From Gemmatimonadaceae bacterium (GTDB lineage Bacteria; Gemmatimonadota; Gemmatimonadetes; Gemmatimonadales; Gemmatimonadaceae): a stretch of DNA of 49,243 nucleotides. The notes below the pieces were generated by a model. The model did no database searches and was not told the origin of the DNA. It saw only the letters and a program-made list of their open reading frames with translations. The translations under genes and the position numbers were made by a program. The DNA is taken from the NCBI GenBank assembly GCA_019694735.1, contig JAIBBJ010000157.1, forward strand, positions 1 through 49,243, in the 5' to 3' direction. This document shows positions 24,012 to 32,198 of the stretch, one piece after another; the first letter of the stretch is position 1; every line of letters begins with the position of its first letter.

Positions 24012-25244
24012 TCAGCGCAGGACGCGCCGCACGGAGTCGAGCGAGCCGTCGCTCGGTGCCGCGCGGAGGCCGAGCAGGTGCGCGAGGAGCGGATAGACGT
24101 GCACGTTGCGGAACGGCGGCACGACGCGCCCGCGCGCGATGCCGGGGCCGGCGGCGACGAAGACCGCGCCCATGGACGGCAGGTCCGCGTCGTAGCCGTG
24201 CTGGCCGCCGTCGAACGTCGCGGCGCCGCGGCGCTGCAGGAAGGCGCGGTCGGTGATGGACCACCCCTCGTCCGCGATGCCGATGACCGGCGTGATGCGC
24301 GGATGGCCGTCGAAGCGATAGCGCGCGGGCACCTCGCCCTTGCGGTACACCTGCAGGTGCGGATGCCGTCCGGTGAGCGCGCGCAGCACGCGGGCGGTGT
24401 CGCCGTCGCGCGGGGCGATCGCCGCGACCGGTGTCCAGTCGACGACGTCCACGGTGGAGACGTCGAGCAGGTCGTCGAGCACGATGAGCCGCTCGCTGCT
24501 GCTCGGCGCCATGCCGTGGTCGGCGACGACGAGGACGTTCACGACGTCGGCGAGCCCCAGCCGCGCGATGCCGTCCACCACCGCGCCGACGGCCGAATCG
24601 ACGCGCGCGATCGCCGAGTCGGTCTGCGGCGCCATCGGGCCGTAGCGGTGGCCGGCGTCGTCGGTATCGCTGAAGTAGAGCGTGATGATCGCCGGCGCGG
24701 AGTCGGGCGGCATGGCGAGCCAGGCGAGGACCTGTGCGACGCGCTGCGCGTTGGGACGCGTGTGCTCGTACGGGAACCACCACGTGGGACGCACACCCTG
24801 GATCGCCGCCTCCGACCCCGGCCAGAAGTACGACGCCGCGCGGCGGCCCTGCGTCTCGGCGGTGACCCAGATCGGCTCGCCGCCCCACCAGCGCGGCTCG
24901 CGGATCGCGGTGGTGTCGTTGATGCGGAAGGTGCCGAGCGCGGCATCCTGCATCACGTTGGCGACGATGCCATGGTGCGCCGGTGTGAGGCCGGTGACGA
25001 GCGTGTAGTGGTTGGGGAAGGTCTTCGACGGGAACGAGGGGAGCATCCGCTCCGCGCGCACGCCGCGCGCGGCGAGCGCGCGCAGGTTCACCGCCGCCGG
25101 GCGGTCCACGTAGTCCCAGCGGAAGCCGTCGAGCGAGATCAGCACCACGCGCGGGCGCTGCGCGGGCGCGGCCGGCGACGGCGCGGCCGGGCGGCACGCG
25201 ACCGCGAGGACCAGCAGCAGGAGGCGTGCGTGCCACCGCCTCAT
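24012..25244 (-). CDS. NPP-type nucleotide pyrophosphatase/phosphodiesterase lipoprotein
   Basis: 410 residues. It belongs to the alkaline-phosphatase superfamily, ectonucleotide pyrophosphatase/phosphodiesterase branch, which hydrolyses phosphodiester bonds in nucleotides or lipids. Metal and nucleophile motifs are all present: I-S-L-D-G-F-R-W, F-P-S-K-T-F-P-N-H-Y-T-L (Thr nucleophile), Y-F-S-D-T-D-D-A-G-H, V-V-A-D-H-G-M-A and G-G-Q-H-G-Y-D. The N-terminus is a lipoprotein signal with Cys17 (V-L-A-V-A-C), placing it on the periplasmic face. The ATG overlaps the stop of the acyl-CoA ligase gene (ATGA), so translation is coupled. This pairing is unusual. Confidence 0.87.
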   Translation of the reverse strand: MRRWHARLLLLVLAVACRPAAPSPAAPAQRPRVVLISLDGFRWDYVDRPAAVNLRALAARGVRAERMLPSFPSKTFPNHYTLVTGLTPAHHGIVANVMQDAALGTFRINDTTAIREPRWWGGEPIWVTAETQGRRAASYFWPGSEAAIQGVRPTWWFPYEHTRPNAQRVAQVLAWLAMPPDSAPAIITLYFSDTDDAGHRYGPMAPQTDSAIARVDSAVGAVVDGIARLGLADVVNVLVVADHGMAPSSSERLIVLDDLLDVSTVDVVDWTPVAAIAPRDGDTARVLRALTGRHPHLQVYRKGEVPARYRFDGHPRITPVIGIADEGWSITDRAFLQRRGAATFDGGQHGYDADLPSMGAVFVAAGPGIARGRVVPPFRNVHVYPLLAHLLGLRAAPSDGSLDSVRRVLR

Positions 25245-26944
25245 GCGGGCCTCGGCGTGTCCTCGACGAGGAGGCGCCGCAGCACCTTCCCGATCATGGA
25301 CTTGGGGAGCTCCGTCTTGAACGCGATGCGCGCCGGCACCTTGAACGGCGCGAGGTGCTCCTTGCACCAGGCGCGCAGCTCCTCGGGCGTCGGCAGCTTG
25401 CCGGGCCGCGGCACCACGAACGCCACCGCGACCTCGCCGCGCGCCGGATCGGGGAAGCCGCGCACGCCGACCTCCGCGACGGCCGGGTGCTTGGCCAGCG
25501 CCTCCTCGATCTCGCGCGGCCAGACCTGCATGCCGCTCATCTTGATGAGGTCCTTCTTGCGGTCCACGATGAACAGGTAGCCGTCCGCATCGAGGTAGCC
25601 GAGGTCGGCGGTGTGCAGCCAGACGCTGCCGTCCGCGTGGACGACGCGCATCGGGTCGGTGCCCTCGGGGGCGTTGAAGTAGCCGCGCATCACCTGCGGC
25701 CCGGTGAGGAGGATCTCGCCGACCTCGCCGGTGGGCAGCTCGCGCGACGGGTCGTCGGCATCCACGATGCGCACGCGGCAGTCGGGCAGCGGGACGCCGA
25801 CCGACCCGATCTTCGCGGTGCCGCGCAGCGGCCAGATCGTCGCGGCGAGCAACGACTCGGTGAGCGCGTATCCCTCGATCACCCGCGCCCCGGTCACGGC
25901 GGTGAATCGCGTGTGCGTCTCCTCGAGCAGCGGCGCCGCGCCGGAGACGCAGGCCTTCATGGAGCGGAAGTCCACCTTCCGCGCGACGACGCGCGGATGG
26001 TTGAGCAGCGCATTGTAGAGCGTGGGCACGCCGCAGAACACGGCGGGGCGCTCACGCTCGATCGTCCGCACGACGTCGCCGAGGTCGCGCGGGTTGGGGA
26101 TGAGCGCGATGGGGTTGTGGCCGAGGAAGCAGGCCGACTGCACGCCGCAGGCGCCGTACGAATGGAACATCGGGAGCGGCAGGCAGTAGACGCCGTCCCA
26201 CTCGGGGAGGGAATCCTGCAGCCAGGCGCGCACCTGGAGCCCGGTGCGGATGAGCCCGCCGTGATGGATGCGCACGGCCTTCGGCGTGCCGGTGGTGCCG
26301 CCGCTCATCAGGAAGAGCGCGTCGTCGTCCGGCGTGGCGCGCGCGGCCGCCGGGGGCCGGTGCCCCCGGTGCGCCGCCAGCAGCGCCGGCAGCCAGCGGT
26401 CGCCGTCCCGCGCCTCGGCGCGGTGGCCGCCCTTCTTCTCCAGCGCGACCGTGAACACGAGGCGCAGGAGCGCGGGGAGGTGCTCCTTCACGCTCGTGAG
26501 GACGACGTGCGGGAACCCCACCTCGCGCTGCGCCCCCTTCACCGCCGCGTAGAAGGTCGAGAGCGTGACGACGAGCTTCGCGCCGGTGGTGCGGAGCGGC
26601 CCGCTGAGCTCCTCAGCCGTGTAGATCGGGTTCAGCGGGACGAGGATCGCGCCGACCTTCCAGCAGGCGAGCTCGACGACGAAGAACTGCGGGACGTTGG
26701 GCAGCACGACCGCGACGCGATCGCCGCGGCCGATGCCCATCGCCGCGAGCGCGCCGGCGAAGGCGTCGGAGTCCTCGGCGAGGCGCCGCCAGCTGATGCG
26801 CGCACCCTTGAACAGGAGCGCCGGCGCGGACGGCCGCGCGGCGACGCCGTCCTGGAAATAGTCGAGCAACGTGCGATCCGGGTACGGCTCGAGCGAGGCC
26901 GGGACACCGGGATCGTACTGGGAGAGCCAGGGCAGGGCGGTCAT
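25241..26944 (-). CDS. AMP-forming long-chain fatty acid-CoA ligase-like protein
   Basis: 567 residues, cytoplasmic. Adenylate-forming enzymes activate a carboxylate with ATP and transfer it to CoA. Motifs: phosphate loop L-M-S-G-G-T-T-G-T-P-K, then G-Y-A-L-T-E-S, W-L-H-T-A-D-L-G-Y-L-D-A-D-G, D-R-K-K-D-L-I-K-M-S-G and catalytic Lys in L-P-K-S-M-I-G-K-V-L-R-R. The chain-length preference cannot be read. The start is ATG 26944 (M-T-A-L-P-W); an upstream ATG at 26962 adds six residues. Only 25 bases separate it from the divergent M20 gene. It is coupled to the phosphodiesterase by ATGA. Confidence 0.88.
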   Translation of the reverse strand: MTALPWLSQYDPGVPASLEPYPDRTLLDYFQDGVAARPSAPALLFKGARISWRRLAEDSDAFAGALAAMGIGRGDRVAVVLPNVPQFFVVELACWKVGAILVPLNPIYTAEELSGPLRTTGAKLVVTLSTFYAAVKGAQREVGFPHVVLTSVKEHLPALLRLVFTVALEKKGGHRAEARDGDRWLPALLAAHRGHRPPAAARATPDDDALFLMSGGTTGTPKAVRIHHGGLIRTGLQVRAWLQDSLPEWDGVYCLPLPMFHSYGACGVQSACFLGHNPIALIPNPRDLGDVVRTIERERPAVFCGVPTLYNALLNHPRVVARKVDFRSMKACVSGAAPLLEETHTRFTAVTGARVIEGYALTESLLAATIWPLRGTAKIGSVGVPLPDCRVRIVDADDPSRELPTGEVGEILLTGPQVMRGYFNAPEGTDPMRVVHADGSVWLHTADLGYLDADGYLFIVDRKKDLIKMSGMQVWPREIEEALAKHPAVAEVGVRGFPDPARGEVAVAFVVPRPGKLPTPEELRAWCKEHLAPFKVPARIAFKTELPKSMIGKVLRRLLVEDTPRPA

Positions 26945-26957
26945 GGGAGGTCCGGGG

Positions 26958-26963
26958 TACATT
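26958..26963 (+). promoter_or_regulatory. Putative -10 element TACATT in a 25-base divergent gap
   Basis: TACATT ends 6 bases before the M20 start ATG at 26970. The surrounding 19 bases, GTACATTCCGAATATGCAC, are an imperfect dyad, so the reverse strand may carry a weaker element for the acyl-CoA ligase. Confidence 0.5.
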
Positions 26964-26969
26964 CCGAAT

Positions 26970-28256
26970 ATGCACACGACCCCGAGACCGCACACCCCGG
27001 CGCCGCGCACCCTCCTGACGACCGCCGGACTGCTCGCGCTCGGCGCGCGCGCCCTGGCGGCGCAGGCGCTGCCGATCCCCTATGACGATCCCGCGATCCA
27101 GCGCGCGATGGCGGCGATGCAGCCGCTGCAGGCGTGGACGCTCGACCAGCAGGTCTCGATCTGCGAGATCCCGGCCCCGCCGTTCAAGGAGCAGGCGCGC
27201 GCGGAGGAGTTCCGCCGCCGCCTCGTCGCGCTGGGCTACGCGAACGCGCGCATCGACGCCGAGGGGAACGTGATCGCCGAGCTCGGCAACGGGCAGGGCC
27301 GGACGGTGATGATCGCCGGGCATCTCGATACGGTGTTCCCCGAGGGCACCGACGTGCGCACGACGCGCACCGGCGAGAAGGTCGCGGGCCCGGGGATCGG
27401 CGACGACTGCCGCGGCCTGGCCACGGTGCTCACGCTGGCGCGCGTGCTCCGGGAGCAGCGGATCACGCCGCAGGGCCGCCTGCTGCTGGTCGGCAACGTG
27501 GGCGAGGAGGGGCCGGGCAACCTGCGCGGGGTGCGGCACCTGTTCACGAAGGAGTTCGCGGGCCGGATCGACTACTTCGTCTCGGTGGACGGCGCGGGCG
27601 GCGGCGCGATCACCTCGCGCGCGGTCGGCAGCCATCGCTACACGGTGTCGTTCGAGGGCCCCGGTGGCCACAGCTATGGCGCCTTCGGGATGGCGAACCC
27701 GATGCACGCGATGGGACGCGCGATCGCCAACATCGCCGAGCTGCAGGTGCCGGTGCGGCCCAAGACGACCTTCAACGTCGGCATCGTGCGCGGCGGCACC
27801 AGCGTGAACACCATCACGCCGCTCGCGCAGATGGAGGTGGACATGCGCTCGGAGTCGGCGGAGGAGCTGGCGCGGCTCGACGCGGCGATCCGCGGGGCGA
27901 TCGAGCGCGGCGTGGCGGCGGAGCGCGCGCGGTGGCCGGGCTCGCGGGCGGGCATCACCGTGAAGTACGACACCATCGGCATCCGCCCGACCGGCGGGCA
28001 GAGCGACGACGCACCGATCGTGCAGACCGCGTGGAAGGCGGTCGAGCTCGTGGGGTGGATCCCGGCGACGGTGGCGTCGAGCACCGACGCCAACCTGCCG
28101 ATCGCGATGGGCATCCCGGCGATCACGATCAACGGCGGCGGGCGGTCCACCGGCGCGCACGGGACCGAGGAGTCGTACACCGAGCTGCCGGACAGCTACA
28201 AGGGGCCGCAACTGGCACTCCTGATCGTCGCGGCGCTGGCGGGCATCGCGCGCTAG
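26970..28256 (+). CDS. Exported M20-family metallopeptidase (peptidase T / carboxypeptidase G2-like)
   Basis: 428 residues. The signal peptide ends L-A-A before Gln32. All M20 ligands are visible: A-G-H-L-D-T-V-F-P (His, Asp), G-I-G-D-D-C-R-G (bridging Asp), G-N-V-G-E-E-G-P-G-N-L (general base Glu and ligand), V-S-V-D-G-A-G-G and a late G-A-H-G-T-E-E. The dimerisation domain has F-E-G-P-G-G-H-S-Y-G-A-F. The ATG at 26970 directly follows the TACATT element; the frame is open earlier but has no start signal. It is divergent from the acyl-CoA ligase. Confidence 0.9.
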   Translation: MHTTPRPHTPAPRTLLTTAGLLALGARALAAQALPIPYDDPAIQRAMAAMQPLQAWTLDQQVSICEIPAPPFKEQARAEEFRRRLVALGYANARIDAEGNVIAELGNGQGRTVMIAGHLDTVFPEGTDVRTTRTGEKVAGPGIGDDCRGLATVLTLARVLREQRITPQGRLLLVGNVGEEGPGNLRGVRHLFTKEFAGRIDYFVSVDGAGGGAITSRAVGSHRYTVSFEGPGGHSYGAFGMANPMHAMGRAIANIAELQVPVRPKTTFNVGIVRGGTSVNTITPLAQMEVDMRSESAEELARLDAAIRGAIERGVAAERARWPGSRAGITVKYDTIGIRPTGGQSDDAPIVQTAWKAVELVGWIPATVASSTDANLPIAMGIPAITINGGGRSTGAHGTEESYTELPDSYKGPQLALLIVAALAGIAR

Positions 28257-28307
28257 GCCGCGGGCGGACGCGCGGGGCCGCGCGCCGGACGGCGGCGGGG
28301 GCGATGG

Positions 28308-28358
28308 CCCGGGCGCCCGAACGCCCCGGGGGGACGCCGCGTAAGCGGGGCGCCCCCC
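28308..28358 (+). terminator. Two overlapping GC-rich hairpins between the M20 and M28 genes
   Basis: Hairpin 1 pairs 28308-28315 with 28322-28330. Hairpin 2 pairs GGGGGG at 28328-28333 with CCCCCC at 28353-28358 and extends inward by about six more pairs with one bulge and one G-G mismatch. They share bases 28328-28330, so they cannot both form fully. There is no T-run. They may be a terminator for the M20 gene or a leader structure for the M28 gene. Confidence 0.3.
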
Positions 28359-28378
28359 TCACCACCCCAGAGGCCGCG

Positions 28379-30502
28379 ATGATCCGCCGCGCACGTCCGC
28401 TCCACGCCGTCCCCGCCCTGCTCGCCCTGGCCGCGCTGGTCCCGGCCGCGCTCCGCGCGCAGGAGCGCGAGGACCGCACCCTGCTCTCCCAGACCCAGAT
28501 GACCGCGATCATCAACGAGGTCTCGGGCGACCGGGCGATGAACCACCTGCTCGAGCTGGTCCCGTACCAGCGCGTGCGTCCGCCGTCGGAGTACGACGGG
28601 CACTTCCAGGAGAGCATCCGCGTCGCCGAGATGGCCAGGGCGTACGGGTACTCGAACGTGACGATCGAGAGCTACCAGACCGGCGGCACCGCGTGGCAGC
28701 CGACGCAGGGCGAGCTCTGGATGACGACGCCGAAGAGCGTGAAGCTCTTCGACATCCACGACATCCCGCTGGCCCTGCCGGCGCTCAACGCCAACGGCGA
28801 CCTCGCCGGCGACCTGGTCGACGTCGGCCCGGGCCGCTCGGCGGACTTCGAGGGGAAGGACGTGCGCGGCAAGTTCGTGCTCACCTCCGGCGCGACCGGC
28901 ACGGTGTACGCCGCCGCGGTCCAGCGCGGTGCGCTCGGCGTCCTCGGCATCAGCGCGATCGGGCCGCAGCGCGCGGTGGACTACCCGACGCAGATCGTGA
29001 ACAGCACCGTGAACGCGCAGCCCGGCACCGTCGCCTGGTCGGTGACGCCGGCGGTGCGCGCGCAGCTCGCGGCGCTGCTCCTCCGCGGCGAGAAGGTGAC
29101 CATCCGCTCGGTCGTGAAGAGCACGCAGGTCCCGATGCACTCGGAGTACGTGCACGCCGAGATCCCGGGCGACGGCTCGACGACGCAGGAGGTCGCGATC
29201 TCCGGCCACCTCTACGAGGGCGTGATCAAGCAGGGCGCCAACGACGACAACTCGGGCGTCGCGCTCACGCTCGAGATCGGGCGGGCCTACCTCAAGCTCA
29301 TCAACGAGGGGAAGCTCCCGCGCCCGAAGCGCACGATCAACTTCCAGTGGGTCCCCGAGATCGCCGGCACCAACGCCTACTTCGCGGCGCACCCGGAGAA
29401 GGAGCGGACGATCATCGGGACGCTGAACTTCGACATGGAGGGGATCCGCGTCTCGATGAGCCGGTCGTACTGGATCCTCCAGCGCACGCCGGACACGTTC
29501 CCGTCGTACCTGAACGACATCGCGCAGTCCATGATGGAGTACATCGCCGACGTGTCGCGCGAGCGGGTGCGGTTCCGCCGCTCGATCAACGGCTATGCGC
29601 CGTCACAGCCGGTCGAGTCCATCCACGGCAGCCAGGACGCGTTCTACATCAAGATCGACAAGCACTACGGCTCGTCCGACCACGTGACGTACATGCAGCA
29701 CGGGATCCCGGCCGTGATGTTCATCACCTGGCCCGACATGTGGTACCACTCGTCGGAGGACACGCCGAACAAGCAGGACCCGACGCAGTACAAGCGCGCC
29801 GCCGCGGTCGGCCTCGGCTCGCTCGCCGTGATCGCCGACGGCACCGACGGGATGGCGGCCCGCATCCTCAACGAGAACCTCGGCCGCGGCCTCTCGCGGA
29901 TGGGCGAGTCGCACACGAAGGGCCTCGGCTACATGGCTGACGCCACCGACGGACCCGCGCTCACCACGGCGTACGCCGAGGCGCGCAACGCCATCCTGCA
30001 TCAGGCGCGTATCGAGACCGCGGTGGTGAGCTCGGCGAGCGTCCTCTGGACGAACGTCGAGGAGGGACGGAAGCGCACGGCCGCATTCGCGCCGTTGATC
30101 CAGTCGCGCGCGAACGCGCTGCTCGCCGAGACGCGCGCGGCGTACCAGCTGCAGGCCGCCCAGCGCGGCGTGGCGGCGGCGGAACCGACGATGTCGGCCG
30201 CAGACCGCGCGACCGCGGACCTCATGGTCGAGCTGGTGGCCGGCGCGAGCGCCGCCGCCCCCGGTCCGCGCGGCGCGCAGGCCGGCGGCGCGGCAGGCCC
30301 GCAGCTGCCGGACGAGTTCAACGCCGAGTTCGGGCTGCTGCTGCGGAAGGGCGGCCTGACCGTCGGCGAGATCCGCGACTTCCTCTCCGGCGAGTTCACG
30401 CCGCTGCCGCTGGCCGACGTGCTCGCGGTGCTGCGCGCCCGCGAGGCACAGGGCGGCATCAAGCTCGTGCCCAAGCCTGCCCCGGCGCGCAGCCGGCGTT
30501 AG
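28379..30502 (+). CDS. Exported M28-family metallopeptidase with PA-like domain
   Basis: 707 residues. The signal peptide ends L-R-A before Gln28. Residues about 100-240 form a PA-like domain (V-R-G-K-F-V-L-T-S-G-A-T-G-T). The peptidase core follows with A-I-S-G-H-L-Y-E-G (His), G-A-N-D-D-N-S-G (Asp), W-V-P-E-I-A-G-T-N (Glu), L-N-F-D-M-E-G (Asp) and M-W-Y-H-S-S-E-D-T-P (His). The layout resembles DUF4910-type M28 aminopeptidases rather than the M28 enzyme at 1239. The C-terminal ~170 residues are a helical extension. ATG 28379 was chosen for the signal peptide. Its TAG stop overlaps the TAGCTT element of the next gene. Confidence 0.88.
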   Translation: MIRRARPLHAVPALLALAALVPAALRAQEREDRTLLSQTQMTAIINEVSGDRAMNHLLELVPYQRVRPPSEYDGHFQESIRVAEMARAYGYSNVTIESYQTGGTAWQPTQGELWMTTPKSVKLFDIHDIPLALPALNANGDLAGDLVDVGPGRSADFEGKDVRGKFVLTSGATGTVYAAAVQRGALGVLGISAIGPQRAVDYPTQIVNSTVNAQPGTVAWSVTPAVRAQLAALLLRGEKVTIRSVVKSTQVPMHSEYVHAEIPGDGSTTQEVAISGHLYEGVIKQGANDDNSGVALTLEIGRAYLKLINEGKLPRPKRTINFQWVPEIAGTNAYFAAHPEKERTIIGTLNFDMEGIRVSMSRSYWILQRTPDTFPSYLNDIAQSMMEYIADVSRERVRFRRSINGYAPSQPVESIHGSQDAFYIKIDKHYGSSDHVTYMQHGIPAVMFITWPDMWYHSSEDTPNKQDPTQYKRAAAVGLGSLAVIADGTDGMAARILNENLGRGLSRMGESHTKGLGYMADATDGPALTTAYAEARNAILHQARIETAVVSSASVLWTNVEEGRKRTAAFAPLIQSRANALLAETRAAYQLQAAQRGVAAAEPTMSAADRATADLMVELVAGASAAAPGPRGAQAGGAAGPQLPDEFNAEFGLLLRKGGLTVGEIRDFLSGEFTPLPLADVLAVLRAREAQGGIKLVPKPAPARSRR

Positions 30503-30505
30503 CTT
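30500..30505 (+). promoter_or_regulatory. Possible -10 element TAGCTT overlapping a stop codon
   Basis: TAGCTT reuses the TAG stop of the M28 gene. Here the start (ATG 30534) is farther away, and a GGAGG at 30525-30529 provides ribosome binding, so the transcript would have a short leader rather than be leaderless. Confidence 0.4.
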
Positions 30506-30533
30506 CCGGGGCAGGACGCATCCCGGAGGATGG

Positions 30534-31001
30534 ATGGATCGCAGGGACTTCGTGAAGGCCCTCGGACTCGGCGTCGCCCTCGGCGCCGGGTCCCGGGCAC
30601 TCGCGGCGCAGCAGGCGCCGCTGCCCACGCTCACGGTCTACAAGGACCCGGGCTGCGGCTGCTGCGAGGCGTGGATCGACCACGTGAAGGCGAACGGCTT
30701 CAAGGTCACGGCGATGAACACCCAGCAGCTGCCTGCCGTGAAGGCGCAGCTCGGGGTGCCAGCGGGACTCGAGAGCTGCCACACGGTCGTGGCCGGCAGC
30801 TACCTCATCGAGGGGCACGTGCCGGCCGACGACGTGAAGCGGATGCTCCGCGAGAAGCCGGCGATCCGCGGCATCGCGGTGCCCGGGATGCCGATCGGCT
30901 CGCCGGGCATGGAGCAGGGGCCGCCGTCGGGCTACCAGAAGTACCAGGTGATCGCCTTCACGGCGAACGGCACCCGCAGCGTGTTCGCACGGCACGGCTG
31001 A
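30534..31001 (+). CDS. DUF411 family protein, Tat-exported, probable metal-binding
   Basis: 155 residues. The N-terminus R-R-D-F-V-K-A-L-G-L-G is a Tat signal, and the signal peptide ends L-A-A before Gln26. The DUF411 domain carries Y-K-D-P-G-C-G-C-C (three clustered Cys), a later L-E-S-C-H-T and the end segment Q-K-Y-Q-V-I-A-F. Family members are often found near copper resistance genes and are thought to bind copper, but no copper gene is visible here. A GGAGG ribosome site favours ATG 30534 over the overlapping ATG 30530, which is out of frame. Confidence 0.88.
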   Translation: MDRRDFVKALGLGVALGAGSRALAAQQAPLPTLTVYKDPGCGCCEAWIDHVKANGFKVTAMNTQQLPAVKAQLGVPAGLESCHTVVAGSYLIEGHVPADDVKRMLREKPAIRGIAVPGMPIGSPGMEQGPPSGYQKYQVIAFTANGTRSVFARHG

Positions 31002-31019
31002 GCGGGGCACCCGCGCGGC

Positions 31020-32198
31020 TCAGGGCCGCGCGAGTCCCGCCAGCGCCTCGCGGACGTCGGCGCCGTCGAACCGCTCGAGCGCCGAGATCGCACGCCGTCG
31101 CGTGACCGGCGCCTCGGTGGACTTCGCGATCGCCACGAGCTTCTCGCGCGCCGCGCGCGACCCGTCACGGGCGAGCACGCCGATCATGCTCCCGCGCGTC
31201 TCGGTGTCCGGCGCAGCGTCGTACAGCGCGACGAGCTCGGCCCCGCTCGCACCGGCCCGCTCGCCGAGCAGGGTGGCGCGGCGGCGCACCGTCAGTGGCT
31301 GCGCCTCATCGCGCGCCAGGGTGAGCAGCCACGCGCGCGTCTCCCGGCCGCCGACCGATGCCGCCGCGGCGAGGATCGAGTCGCGCGCGCCGACACCCTC
31401 AAGGCCGGGAAGCGCCGCCCGCAGCGCCCGCGCATCGTCACCCGACGCCAGGTCGTTCCCGAGCGCCACCGCCGCACTCGCGCGCGCGGACTCCGGACGC
31501 CGGCGATCGGCGAGGATCGCGCGCAGCTCGCGCCGGGCGCGCGGGTCGCTGCTGCGGCCGAGCGCTCGGATCGCCTCGTGCGCCAGCCACCCATCGTCGC
31601 CGATCGCGCCCAGCGCGATCAGCGCCGCGATGCCCTCCCCGCCCTCGAGCCGGGCGAGCGCGGCGACCGCCGCGCGCCGGGTGTCCCGCGCGCGGTCCTC
31701 GTCGCGCGCCACGGCGGCGAGCTCGGCGCCAGGCACGGGCGCCGGGAGAAGCGCGACTCCGGCGATGGCCTCGCGCGCGGTGCGACCCGTGGCGCCGCGG
31801 GCGAGGCGCAGCAGCCACTCGGCGACCTCCGGGCCCGCGACGCGCCCGAGATCGATCGCGGTGCTGTCGCGCTGCAGCGGACCCACGAACGCCTCCGCGC
31901 GGAGCACCTCGCCGGCCAGCACCGTCACGCGGAGCCGCAGCGGGCCGACTGCGCACGCGATCGCACTGCCGTCCGTCGTCCATCCGTCGCCGGCCCGTGC
32001 CGCCCACGTGTCGCCACCGATCCGGTACCAGGTGCGTCCATCGCCGCAGGCGTCGGCGCGCGCGGCCGTGCTGAACTCCGCGCGGCCATCGCCGATCGCC
32101 GCGAGCCGCCGCTCGAGGGTGGCGCCCTGTGCGCGCACCACCCCCGCGGCGACCATCCCCAGCGCGACCGCGCCGAGGCCGATCGCCGCGCGCCTCAC
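31020..32198 (-). CDS. Exported HEAT-repeat protein, second of a pair
   Basis: 392 residues. The signal peptide ends V-R-A before Gln24. The first ~130 mature residues form a non-repeat domain with Cys residues (A-D-A-C-G-D-G-R-T-W-Y). The rest is HEAT-type helical repeats of about 30-35 residues, for example R-R-A-A-V-A-A-L-A-R-L-E-G-G, then H-E-A-I-R-A-L-G-R-S-S-D-P-R-A and R-R-R-A-I-S-A-L-E-R-F. The GTG start overlaps the stop of the first HEAT gene (GTGA), so they are translationally coupled. It is the last gene of the sigma/anti-sigma operon. Function is unknown; a periplasmic scaffold is likely. Confidence 0.82.
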   Translation of the reverse strand: MRRAAIGLGAVALGMVAAGVVRAQGATLERRLAAIGDGRAEFSTAARADACGDGRTWYRIGGDTWAARAGDGWTTDGSAIACAVGPLRLRVTVLAGEVLRAEAFVGPLQRDSTAIDLGRVAGPEVAEWLLRLARGATGRTAREAIAGVALLPAPVPGAELAAVARDEDRARDTRRAAVAALARLEGGEGIAALIALGAIGDDGWLAHEAIRALGRSSDPRARRELRAILADRRRPESARASAAVALGNDLASGDDARALRAALPGLEGVGARDSILAAAASVGGRETRAWLLTLARDEAQPLTVRRRATLLGERAGASGAELVALYDAAPDTETRGSMIGVLARDGSRAAREKLVAIAKSTEAPVTRRRAISALERFDGADVREALAGLARP

